From Phoronis australis (lineage: Eukaryota; Phoronida; Phoronidae), in the NCBI GenBank assembly GCA_002633005.1, contig NMRA01000415.1, positions 285,161 through 343,555 on the forward strand: 58,395 nucleotides of DNA, written 5' to 3'. The stretch's first letter is position 1. Each line of letters opens with the position of its first letter. Shown here one piece after another: positions 23,600 through 33,407 of the stretch. The translations under genes and the position numbers were made by a program. The notes under the pieces were generated by a model. That model saw only the letters and a program-made list of their open reading frames with translations. It was not told the DNA's origin and did no database searches.

Positions 23600-24211
23600 A
23601 GCTGCTGGTAAGATGTGAATTGTAATCGAAGCCTTAGTGAATCACTCAGAAACTCGCAATACTCTCTTTGTCAAACCTTATCTTAAGACGATTTCCAAAG
23701 CAATCCCGTCATTATAACCAACACGAAAAATGGATTTGGTCTTTTGGGCATTTGAAGACTATTTCAAATACGACAAATTTGTTAAGAATTGATGGCACAA
23801 AATATAAAACGTGTAATAAGCATTACAAAAAGAAGTACTTTTCGCGCGCAAACGCTGTGGCCCATAAACAAGTAGGTCTTTTAGTAGGAGATTAGTAGTT
23901 AAATCGTGATGGTGTAGTGGTAACGCACGCGCGGTCTATCCGCCAGGTTGTGAGTTCGAGTCTTTGGTATTTGCAGTTTTTCTTGTTTGACACGTTCTCC
24001 GTGTTTTTTTTTGCCTTTTTTCTTGGATAATAATTCAGGAATCAAGGAAAATGCTTGATTTTTAGAGGTAAAAACAGAAAAATTTCCTAGGCGAGAGGGG
24101 GGCAAACCCCCATTCGGTGCTAGGCGCATCTACAATCGTGGTTCAGTTTGCGCAAATGCTTCCAGTCGGACAAAATGTTGCCCCCCTTGTGATATCCTAG
24201 ATCCGCCACTG
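23600..24211. mobile_element. hAT-like element, right arm
   Basis: The outer end TATCCTAGATCCGCCACTG is the inverse of CAGTGGCGGATCTAGGATA at 21461. The two arms match over their common length (about 390 bp present on the left, 612 bp on the right). The flanks CGACCGTACA (left of 21461) and TTTTGTGTCG (right of 24211) do not form a target duplication, so the arms may derive from separate or rearranged insertions. The outer end is only 26 bases from the stop codon of the cysteine-rich gene, so it lies in that gene's 3' UTR. Confidence 0.75.
23904..23970 (+). repeat. tRNA-like module inside the hAT-like arm
   Basis: Contains an A-box-like GGTGTAGTGGTAACGC (23911-23926) and a B-box-like GTTGTGAGTTCGAGTC (23947-23962) at tRNA spacing. 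The anticodon-arm region (CGCGGTCTATCCGCC) pairs only partly, so it is a tRNA-derived sequence (SINE head or pseudo-tRNA), not a confident functional tRNA gene. The same module occurs in the copy at 42757-42823 in the equivalent position. Confidence 0.55.
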
Positions 24212-24237
24212 TTTTGTGTCGTGTTCACGTGGAGAAG

Positions 24238-24534
24238 TTAGCATAGCAGTGGGGTAATTTCATCATCGTCGTCGGTTTCATGCCTTTCTTCATTGGTCTC
24301 GTGTTGAGATGTCCTTTGCATCGTACTATAAGACAACGGATTAGTGGCATCACTCGCAAGGTTTTTAACCAAAGTTTGCTCATTGTCAGTCCAGGTGTCG
24401 TTGTTTTTTGTTTTATCGTGGCTTGCGTGTACAGGAGACCCGAGGATCGCACTTGAACCGCTGTTTCGGGCGCCTGTTTCTGACAGAGACGATATGTCTG
24501 TTGTCAAAGAGGAATCCACTGATTCCTGTCCTAT
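24238..24534 (-). CDS. Cys-rich receptor exon: cytoplasmic tail and stop
   Basis: The acceptor is TTTAAATGTCTGTTTCAG with phase 0. It starts IGQESVDSSLTTDISSLSET and is rich in Ser, Thr, Asn and Asp, ending with an acidic DDDDEITPLLC. Assignment to the cysteine-rich gene rests on orientation, position and phase, not on homology. Confidence 0.4.
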   Translation of the reverse strand: MGQESVDSSLTTDISSLSETGARNSGSSAILGSPVHASHDKTKNNDTWTDNEQTLVKNLASDATNPLSYSTMQRTSQHETNEERHETDDDDEITPLLC

Positions 24535-27500
24535 CTGAAACAGACATTTAAATGTACATAAACCCGTAGCATGTTTCTTTGGAAGCTATCTCAAATTGAT
24601 CTTTACTCAGATTACCATTGACTTGGAAAGAATTGACCGTTCGTTACTGCTTCAGGCCTGGTTTAACGGGACATTTCCTCTTCATACTGACAACTCAACA
24701 TACAAGTTATCAATAAGCTTAGGTCCCCAACCAAATTTTTGTACTCAAACTTCGTTTGGACAACGTGCTCGAGATGATGACGTATTACGCCAAATAACTG
24801 TTTTGTCCTGCCGTAGCTTTATTTTGGGGTCATCAAATGCTTGGACAAGACTCTCATGTACAGAAGCCATTCTAATGCCAAGTAAAAGTACCAAAGCACT
24901 TATCCCGAGTTCAACCTATCACGCTAAATTCTACCTCTTGTTTGGAAGTACTACATGTATAACGCAGAGCTATACAAGATCTATCTCAATTTTTCCCACA
25001 CCAACAGGATGCCATGATGATTTTCCGGATATCGTTGCGAGATTGAACCAGCGAGTCTGTATCCAATCACCGGCGATATCTCAATTCATTCTGACGGTAC
25101 ACACCTGTTGCTAGGAAACGGTGATGGCAAGTTTGAGGCCAGTTCGTCGGAGTAACTCAACTTTGTCTAGATTTCCCAGTTGATGCCTAAGCAAGGGGAA
25201 ATTGTCCTGAAGCTTGTTTCGTGGAAGTGACTTAAGACTTGAGATAGAAATTTGGTCTTGCGCTTCCATTGAATTTCCAAAAACGAATTAAGCCAAGAAA
25301 TTGTGAGTGCATCTTTGTCTAGATATGATATGTAGAAATTATCTTATTGACTACCAGTGTTGTTCATATTCGCAGAGACTTTGCTTTTTTGCTCAAGTAA
25401 GATTCGATTACATTTCTGAAATATTAGAGTGGAGCGTAAGTCCAAATTTCTGACCTAATAAACCGCTTTCCATGAAGCAGACCCATGGCTTTCAGAAGAA
25501 AAAATTGCCAATCAATTTAGTTCAATATTTCCCTAGTGCGATGTTTTCAATGTCAAAATGCCATGCAATGTCCAACTACGATTTCTTTAGTGAAAGCAAC
25601 TTCACACTACCTGAAATTCCTGGTTCTTGGTGACAGGTGTCAGCACAGTCCTGCTAGGATGATACTTGCGAGACAACGTGTGCTTCAGCAATAGACCTCC
25701 GAATACTAAGACCAGCCACAATGTCGAATAAGCAAGTAAAAGTATCAAAGAGGTACTACTGCATTCCAATCCCGTCATAGGTCCAAAAGTAAACCCGAGG
25801 GCGTTCACTACTGTACCCCAAGGACAGTGTTTGGAGCACGTGTTCTTGGTGAGTAAAAACAGATCTGCTGGGCACTTAGAGACGCATATTCGCCAAGAGT
25901 CGTTCCGGACCAAGTTCGCTTTTGAATCACACGAGGAACAGTCATCAACGCACNTCTTTATACTGACAACCCAACATACAATAAGCTTAGGTCCCCAACC
26001 AAATTTTTGTACTCAAAGTTCGTACGGACAACGTGCTCGAGATGATGACATATTACGCCAAATAACTGTTTTGTCCTGCTATAGCTTTATTTTGGGGTCA
26101 TCAAATGCTTGGATAAGACTCTCATGTACAGAAGCCATTCTAATGCCAAGTAAAAGTACCAAAGCACTTATCTCGAGTTCAACATATCACGCTAAATTCT
26201 AGCTCTTGTTTGCAAGTACGATAACGCAGAGCTATATACAAGACCTATCTCAATTTTTTCCCACACCAACAGGATGCCATGATTTTCCGGATATCGTTGC
26301 GAGATTGAACCAGCGAGTCTGTATCCAATCACCGGCGATATCTCAATTCATTCTGACGGTACACACCTGTTGCTAGGAAACGGTGATGGCACGGTTGAGG
26401 CCAGTTTGTTGGAGTAACTTAACTTTGTCAAGATTTCCCAGTTGATGCCTAAGCAAGGGGAAATTATCCTGAAGCTTGTTTCGTGGACGTGACTTAAGAC
26501 TTGAGATAGAAATTTGGTCTTGCGCTCCCATTGAATTTCCAAAAACGAATTAAGCCAAGAAATTGTGAGTGCATCTTTGTCTAGATATGATATGTAGAAA
26601 TTATCTTATTGACTACCAGTGTTGTTCATATTCGCAGAGACTTTGCTTTTTTGCTCAAGTAAGATTCGATTACATTTCTGAAATATTAGAGTGGAGCGTA
26701 AGTCCAAATTTCTGACCTAATAAACCGCTTTCCATGAAGCAGACCCATGGCTTTCAGAAGAAAAAATTGCCAATCAATTTAGTTCAATATTTCCCTAGTG
26801 CGATGTTTTCAATGTCAAAATGCCATGCAATGTCCAACTACGATTTCTTTAGTGAAAGCAACTTCACACTACCTGAAATTCCTGGTTGTTGGTGACAGGT
26901 GTCAGCACAGTCCTGCTAGGATGATACTTGCGAGACAACGTGTGCTTCAGCAATAGACCTCCGAATACTAAGACCAGCCACAATGTCGAATAAGCAAGTA
27001 AAAGTATCAAAGAGGTACTACTGCATTCCAATCCCGTCATGGGTCCAAAAGTAAACCCGAGGGCGTTCACTACTGTACCCCAAGGACAGTGTTTGGAGCA
27101 CGTGTTCTTGGTGAGTAAAAACAGATCTGCTGGGCACTTAGAGACGCATATTCGCCAAGAGTCGTTCTGGACCAAGTTCGCTTTCGAATCACACGAGGAA
27201 CAGTCATCAACGCACTTAGTAATGGATCGGATATCCAGCAAAGGGTGACACAAATACATGCTAGTTGGACACTTGGCCACGCATACACCTTTGTAGACCA
27301 GTGGCACGTTGTCAGGACAATCAGCAACGCACATTTTTTTGAGGCCGTCGACAAGTTCAAGTGTTTTAAAAATGCTACAGTTGGAGCAACTAGTTAAACA
27401 CTGCACGGGCAATAAGGGCCGTTCCTCACACTGGAAAGTGGTAGCTGGACACCCGGACTGATAGCACGTGGAATCTTTTTGGTATTTGTAAGTGCAGGAA

Positions 27501-27757
27501 TCCACTATAGGCCTACCTGGACAACAAGAATCCTTGCATACAAAACTTCTTTCATTATGAACTTTTGTGTTAGGACACCTTTTATAGCAGTTTCCGTCAT
27601 ACTGAAATGGCGCTACAGCTGGACACGTGGTCACACACTTCTTGTTGACTGGATCAAAAAGTTCCTGTGATGTACAAGTAGTACACTCACAGTCCTTGTC
27701 CGTGTTATCTGGTGTCTGCAATCCTCCTCCGCAGTTGCAGGATTTTGCGGCTACAGC
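24238..27757 (-). CDS. Cysteine-rich (furin-like repeat) single-pass membrane protein, 3' part
   Basis: Two exons are supported: 27757-26873 (295 codons) and 24534-24238 (98 residues and TAA), joined in phase 0. The first has many Cys pairs of the form C-X3-CP...C-X3-CP (CVTTCP, CYKRCP, CVADCP, CVAKCP, CVSKCP, CSKHCP). A hydrophobic membrane span (TSLILLLAYSTLWLVLVFGG) and a basic stop-transfer stretch (LKHTLSRKYH) follow. The second exon is a hydrophilic Ser/Thr/Asp-rich tail ending DDDDEITPLLC. If the donor CAG|GTAGTG at 26872-26867 is not used, the protein ends with FQVV at 26864. The repeat pattern recalls growth-factor-receptor/furin-like domains, but no kinase or known signalling motif is present, so the function is unknown. 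The signal-peptide exon above 27757 was not found. Confidence 0.6.
24679..25953. repeat. Block A1 of a near-identical direct duplication (pair with 25955-27215)
   Basis: Aligns end to end with 25955-27215 with scattered substitutions and indels of 2-6 bases. The two blocks are separated by exactly one N. Confidence 0.9.
25611..25953 (-). CDS. Second (allelic) copy of the Cys-rich receptor exon 3' part, truncated at N
   Basis: Nearly identical to 26873-27215: the same CVSKCP, CSKHCP, membrane span and tail, with differences such as Lys for Asn in the TPVT.NQEFQ end and Arg for Gln before NDSWRIC. It is cut at the single N at 25954. Best read as the other allele placed beside the first, not as a separate gene. 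Confidence 0.7.
25955..27215. repeat. Block A2 of the duplication
   Basis: Partner of 24679-25953. It continues at 27216 into the unique 5' part of the cysteine-rich gene, so this copy carries the intact exon. Confidence 0.9.
26873..27757 (-). CDS. Cys-rich receptor exon: ectodomain repeats and membrane span
   Basis: The acceptor is CTCATTTGTAG. The exon opens AVAAKSCNCGGGLQ and carries about eight to ten C..CP half-repeats before the membrane span near its end. Cytoplasmic residues up to TNNQEFQ precede the optional donor. A read-through stop, TGA, is at 26864-26866. Confidence 0.65.
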
Positions 27758-28030
27758 CTACAAATGAGAGCAAAGACAGATGGGCCGGCTTTCAAGAGAC
27801 AGCATGTGTTTTGTAAAATGGGCGAGACCATGTGAAATATTTCTGTGCATTGAAAGCGCAGAAAGTGATCTTACTTGAAGTATATTTTTGCGGAAGGGGC
27901 GTAGCATAGGCTAAGTCAGGGCACGTTATTACATATTGTCGCCCTGTCAACGATATAAGCTGTAAACATGGTCGACACTTGTTATTGTATAATCGGGAAC
28001 AATGTGTCGATGTTGACGGCATTGCGACAT

Positions 28031-31000
28031 TTGACATAGTTTGTCGTTGAGACTATTGCATGCGTTGGGTGCAACAATATACATGTAAGTCACGATATGG
28101 TACGTTCCGGCAGTGCCGCCGTTCGTATTGGCATGTAATTTTCACAATTCATACAAATGTAGATTTTTTACAGAAGGCGTTGCAGTTATTCCTAATATGA
28201 GTAGAAACGTTTGAAACTAAAACATATTTTAGGACTTCAGCTCTAGGTTAAATGACAGTATACAGGTGTACTCACGTGTACTTGTTAATAACACATGTAT
28301 TCATACAGCAGCCTGATGGACGCTCAATGTGTTTAAACTGAAAATCTCAAAGTTCAGGTGGTAGACGTTTAGCGTAGGTGTTTAAAGCGAAGTTTTCAAC
28401 TAAGGCGGGGTCATTGGCCTTCACCCAAACTGCCAATATGTGTTAACCGCACCAGGTAGTTGCTTGCATGTAAGCCACTTCACATCCTTACTTCAAAATT
28501 TGAGGATCACCTTGAGCTCACAAAATATTCGATTTTCACCGCGACGATTCTTTGTGAGTTTTCTCGCAACAAATTTGATTTACAGAACGCAACCCCGAAA
28601 CAGGTATTGGTTTAAATACTTTAACACCTGTGATGAAGTCGGATGATCAAAAAAATGTAGACCAAACTCCTTTGAAATGAAACTGTTTGAAACAAGTTCT
28701 AAAGTACTGAGTCATTCTACATTATATAGAAAAAACATTCAGTGCAGTCCAACTTGAGAAGTACATGTACGTGTACACCCATCGTTTCTGGTGTGCCCAT
28801 TTGTGGAGCGGTCGCGGTTAAAAGAAAACTAAGGGACAAAATGTAGAAAAACGACTCCTGATAGTTGCCCACTTGGAACAGGCTTTTCATAAATGATCAA
28901 CAGACTCTCCAAAATGTTCAACCGAAGTGAGTAATTTTCCATATGGCGTACGTATTTCTTTTGTAGTTATCAGGAGAGAGAGCAACCGCATGTCCAATAT
29001 AGTTCGCTTATTATTATTATTTAGAACGAAAACAGTCATACATGCGACATTTGATTTCCTCAACAACTTAGCATCTGATCACTGTTCGTAATTTTCCTCG
29101 ATGGGGTCTCTTTCAAGTTTCATTACGAGGTTACATGACATTTGTTTTTCTCCGCAATCGCGTACTTCGGTTTATCATACTGTTATTTTAATTGGTTTGT
29201 TTGGCATCCATTGCAATTTACTTGACAGTGTACATGTAAATGTAAAACTGATGGTAGAACTGAAACTGCCCAGAGAACGGGCAATTGTCTATGCAGCTAT
29301 GGGCCAGAAAATAAAGTGTCTGTTAACAAGTTTGTAAACGAAATGGTGATACCTAATGACACTGTAAATGTATACGTGCATGTATAAGTACAAGTGGAAT
29401 GCGGCTGGGTTACTGTTTTTGCGTAGTTCGCACTGTCTGTATGAATAATACTACAGTGATTTAAAAAGTCAGCAAATCCATCAACCTCAGTTATGAACTA
29501 GTAATCAATCATTACTTCTGTAGTCATTTTCAGATGAGGGATAAACATGGCCATATTTTGAATAGCTATAGGCAGGGGGTACAATTCTAGCTGGTAAACC
29601 ATGGCTCCCATATTTCATTTTTGCGGGCTATAAATATGTCCCCAGATTTGTAAGTCCAGAGTCTAGTTATATAAACTCCCTACCCTAAAAGACGACCGTG
29701 ACAATATGACTGCACATTTCTTCGCCATTTAACTTTGCAGATTCCCTGCTTTTAGAATTACACACTTCGGTTTAGGATTTCGTTTGGCTTCAGTCAGTTG
29801 TGACTGCATGATACATGTACATTGACCCTTCTACAACAAAATGACCCACCTACATGTATAGGGTGACATGGTGTTAGTCCGAGCAGAAAATGCAAAAAAA
29901 TATTTAAAATCAAAATAAGCCCTAGACTATATGCACACGTGCTTTCCAAATTCAATGCTCGGCTACATTTTCTAATCGGTACATGGTTGAAATATAACTC
30001 ATTTATGCTTTGTTATTCGTATTTAGAGATTATTCAGTGTTTTTACGTTGTGATCCTGCAGCTAACAAAATTGAATATAAACTAAATGTCACCCCTTACC
30101 TCTAACAAAGCTCTCAGCAGTAGAATAGTTGTTACGAAGTTCACAGAAGTCATATTTGCCTATGGTGTCCGTCTTGCTACTTCAGCAGTCCTACTAGTTC
30201 AGCACGTACATGTACTGTATAGAGCGACGTCAGGCCGTAAGTTTAACAACGGCACTCTTATCAAATATTTGCGACCATACAAAGCTGGCTTTGCGGCTGT
30301 TATACATGTACATCCCCGCAATTACTTTCCGTCGACCGAGTGCTTTTGTGTTTTGTTTGCTCGCTTGAGGCCATGTTTCCTGGTGCTTATCAACCTATAC
30401 ACCGAGAATTCCTTATTCGGAGAAAAGACGATCTAGTCACTGTGTTTGTGTATTATATCAGCAAACTGTGGATCAGAATATCCGTTGACGAGATAATTAC
30501 TGTGCTCGCCAGCAAAACTGTGGTAATTAAAAACCACCTTTTTCGTAAGTTGGAGCGTAACTAGCGTTGGAAGTTTCATTTCAAGCAGAAAGATAACGGT
30601 ATGTAAGACCTGGGTTGTGCAAATTCGAAGAAAGTATCGCTTTATTGCCACTTTTCAATGAATTCAGTTCAAACAACGGGGTGGAAGACAAGGCTTCCTA
30701 GAAATATTGACACGTCAAATATAGTATCTCAATCATGCAACAAAACGGATAACTAGTTGAAATTAAGTACTTGTAAATCCAAGACACATTTATCTGTCGC
30801 TCAATGTTATGGTTTAAGAAACAGGAGAAATATGAACGACTGATATCCAATATGGCCGTCCGCCACTGCAGAGGCATTCCCGGAGCAACACAAATCACGG
30901 CTGAGTGGGAGTAACGTACTCACACACTATATCTGCTACTGCTACACAATCACTAGTTACATTTGTGACAGCGGCACCAATATATTCTATTAGTACAAAT

Positions 31001-31833
31001 ACACGTATTGTGGTTATAAACGGAATTTATCACCTCCCCAATTTCTAAAATGATCCCTGGTACATGTAATTCTCGTATTTAACATCTGAAATTTGAAACG
31101 TGTTGTCCAACGCCTGTCACGTGATTCACTCTAGGAGGAGTTAAATCTAGGTCTTCCAGCCACTTTGTGACGGTTCACCAAAAGGATCTGGTTAATGGTG
31201 AAATAAATTGCCAGTTTGCGGCAGTATTCGAACTTCAGGAAATAAATGCTCTGGCCCACCGGGACAGTTAGTTTGAAAATTAACTGGGCCGGCTGCCAAG
31301 TTGCTGGCTTAGTGGCCACAAATCCTCTGGTTCCGGGCCGCCGGGCCAGCGTGTATTGCAAACGCTGGTTCGCGGTTCAACGGACAATGCGTGTTGGTCA
31401 GTCTTTCAACAAAGCGGTTTTTCCACAATAAAGCAGCTGCTAGTGTATGGAATGAAATTTATTTGAAACCTTGCAAACTTTACTGTATTCAGTGCGCGTA
31501 TTTGAAACCGGTTTTTCGTTGAATTATGGTTAGACGCGAACTTTTAAAAATAAGCAAAGAGGTGGTAAATAATACATGGTTTGATTGATTCGTTCAAATT
31601 TTCCTTTTCAGATTCTTTTGTTTAAAGTGTACCTTGTGGACAGTAACTACCAACGTAGACATCACGCGACCAGGCCAGCGCATATTCGAGAACGTGATTT
31701 TCTGAAATAGAACCCTTCCATCTGATACAGGCCGAAGAGTAGAGAATTACGGTCACGCTAGTGCATCTAGTAGACTGACTTTTTGAATCCTCGCCCATAC
31801 TGACTTCTTGCGAGTTAATTCATAGACTGTAAA
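28031..31833. other. Region upstream of the first TIR exon
   Basis: No confident exon. It holds block B1 sequence. Two parts are absent from block B2: about 29085-30180 (~1.1 kb) and about 30930-31320 (~0.4 kb), so these are insertions or deletions between the two copies. The minus-strand SFRLNILES frame (28866-28944) and a frame beginning after TTTTGTAG at 28970 are the only protein-like pieces, both unassigned. Confidence 0.45.
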
Positions 31834-32245
31834 ATGACAGATTACTTCGAGTACGACTTGTTCTTCTCTCACAGCTCTAGAAATATCTGTGACGTAAAGC
31901 AGTTGATAACGAGGCTCGGCCAAAGCCCGTACAACATCCGCTGTGCTTGTGCCGATGATGATTTCGTGCCTGGATGGACTGTAACGAAAAACATTGAACA
32001 TTTCATACTCAGAAGCCGAAAAACCGTGGCCTTAATAACCCCTGACTTCACCAATAGCCGCTGGTGCGACTACGAAACTTCCGTTTTGCATACCTTGGAC
32101 ATGGAAGAAAACAGGAATCGACTTATACCTGTTCTGTTCAAGGACTGTGACTTGCCACTTATGGCTAGGGTGACAAGCTACATTGACGCTAGACTAATGG
32201 GCGTGGAGGAGCTTTCTTCTCAACTGTTTAAAGCTTTGAATACAG
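31834..32245 (+). CDS. TIR exon 1, copy 1
   Basis: Encodes MTDYFEYDLFFSHSSRN and the rest of the TIR fold. If the donor were ignored the frame would run to a stop at 32383-32385 with no further domain, so the spliced form is preferred. Confidence 0.85.
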
Positions 32246-33199
32246 GTAACATGCACGTTTACACCTTCAACTATTATACATTGTACTGTAGATTCCGTAA
32301 CTGGCAACGGAAAACCAAAGACAGTATAGCGTCGTGTTTAAAACAAGTTGACGTCTTCTTATACATGTGCTGTTTTTTCACCTAAATAAAGCAATGAAGG
32401 CCTATTTAAGAAAAACTGAACATTTTTCGAAAGTGTTAGAAAGAACTTCATAAAAGACAAATGGGCTTTCAAACATATTTGTAAGCCGTAGAAATAACTA
32501 ATAATTGTTTCAAGTGAATAGTAAATGCAAGTTGATTCTTAAGTAGTTTGGAAATCAAGCGAACCTTAAGAGTCAACTAACTCTTCCTAATTACTGTATT
32601 TTATTAAGGTCAAACACATACTGTGTAATCTGGTCCCTATACAGGTAATACCGTGACTCATTTGAGACCTGCGCTCACCTGGCACAGCCCGCACAGTTTC
32701 AGTGAATGTCTCGCGCGCAGTGTTTTGATAAGCTGTACAAAGGCACCGATATGCCGTAAAATGTAACAATTTCGTAAAATGTGACAACTGTTACAATTTA
32801 CGTCATTGTTACATTCTACGTTGCTAAGCCTCTCCTAAAATGTAACAAGTTGTTGCGTTTTACGAAGCTGTTAGTACATTTCATGTCGAATGCACATGCG
32901 AGAAATGTACCTTTGCTGCATTTTACGCAACCATCGTCATATTGCAAAGAAAATGACCAAAATCACGAACAAATGATATCTGACACGGTCGGTTTTAGGC
33001 GAGGGGTGCCGCCCGAAAAATATGAATACTTGCCCGTTTCGAAAATGGGCTGGGACAAAAAACTCGGGGGATCATTCTCCAAAATTCACTCGGGCTCTAG
33101 ATAACGGGGGATAACGACTTCGCCATGTAATAATCTATATTATTTATTTTTTTGTAGATGATCTTTCGTCCGTTACTCTGAATGTCAAGAAAGAAATTG
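31834..33199 (+). CDS. TIR-domain protein, copy 1 (two exons seen)
   Basis: Exon 1 is 31834-32245: ATG and 137 codons making one complete TIR domain. Box 1 is YDLFFSHSSRN (residues 7-17), the BB-loop region is CADDDFVPGWTV, an RSRKTVALITPDF strand follows, then SRWCDYE with the Glu at the position used by NADase-type TIRs, then RLIPVLFKDCDLP. It ends phase 1 at ACAG|GTAACA. Exon 2 is 33158-33199 (TTTTTTTGTAG acceptor, G|GTAAGC donor) and adds DDLSSVTLNVKKEI. No signal peptide, LRR, death domain or membrane span precedes the domain, so this is a cytoplasmic TIR protein. Whether it is an adaptor or an NAD-cleaving enzyme cannot be decided here. A stop (TAG) just upstream in frame supports this ATG. 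The copy is cut off at N 33376. Confidence 0.85.
32754..32930. repeat. Cluster of CGTAAAATGTAACAA motifs in both orientations
   Basis: Motifs like CGTAAAATGTAACAA, TGTTACAATTTACG, TGTTACATTCTACG, CCTAAAATGTAACAAG and TGCTGCATTTTACG recur about seven times in direct and inverted orientation within ~180 bp of the TIR intron. The same cluster is in the other copy at 36531-36709. It may be a small palindromic transposon. Confidence 0.6.
33158..33199 (+). CDS. TIR gene exon 2, copy 1
   Basis: A 42-bp exon whose incoming and outgoing phases fit exon 1 and the candidate third exon. Encodes DLSSVTLNVKKEI. Confidence 0.6.
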
Positions 33200-33375
33200 G
33201 TAAGCTCTGCAAATCACAAACTCCAATTTGCAAACACGCAGAAACGTTACCGGAACGGAACTCCGGGTTGCAAGTGTATGGATTCAGAATCCACGAGAGA
33301 GGACTTGGTAGTGGCAGGTTTAGGAAACATTCTAATATGATTCTGAGAAGAATTTGGAACAGCAGAGTTTTACCN

Positions 33376-33407
33376 GCCCCCCTGCCCCCCCCTAAATCCG
33401 CCTATGT
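33376..33407. mobile_element. N junction followed by a hAT-like right terminus
   Basis: The single N at 33376 is followed by C-runs and CCTAAATCCGCCTATG, the G/C-run plus ATCCGCC border typical of the hAT-like ends here. It precedes block B2 and is absent at the equivalent start of block B1 (28240-28248). Confidence 0.45.

Larger units (their letters stand above)
28248..33375. repeat. Block B1 of a near-identical direct duplication (pair with 33408-37150)
   Basis: Begins TTAAATGACAGTATACAGG and ends at GCAGAGTTTTAC. It matches 33408-37150 through the TIR gene with base changes and several large indels, which make B1 about 1.4 kb longer. Confidence 0.9.

Noticed and set aside
23904-23970. A functional tRNA gene
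   Set aside because: A-box and B-box analogues are present, but the anticodon arm pairs poorly and the sequence is an internal part of a repeat family.
24596-25114. A 172-codon plus-strand open frame
   Set aside because: It lies in the intron of the cysteine-rich gene, and in the second copy of the same block (from 25960) the frame is broken by stops and indels, so it is not maintained.
31753-32054. Minus-strand frames opposite the TIR exon
   Set aside because: They are antisense shadows of a clear TIR domain. The same shadows appear at 35613-35839.
32781-33104. A 107-codon frame kept open in both TIR copies (also 36557-36880)
   Set aside because: It overlaps the motif cluster in the TIR intron. 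Most differences between copies change the amino acid, as expected for neutral sequence, and there is no domain or start context.
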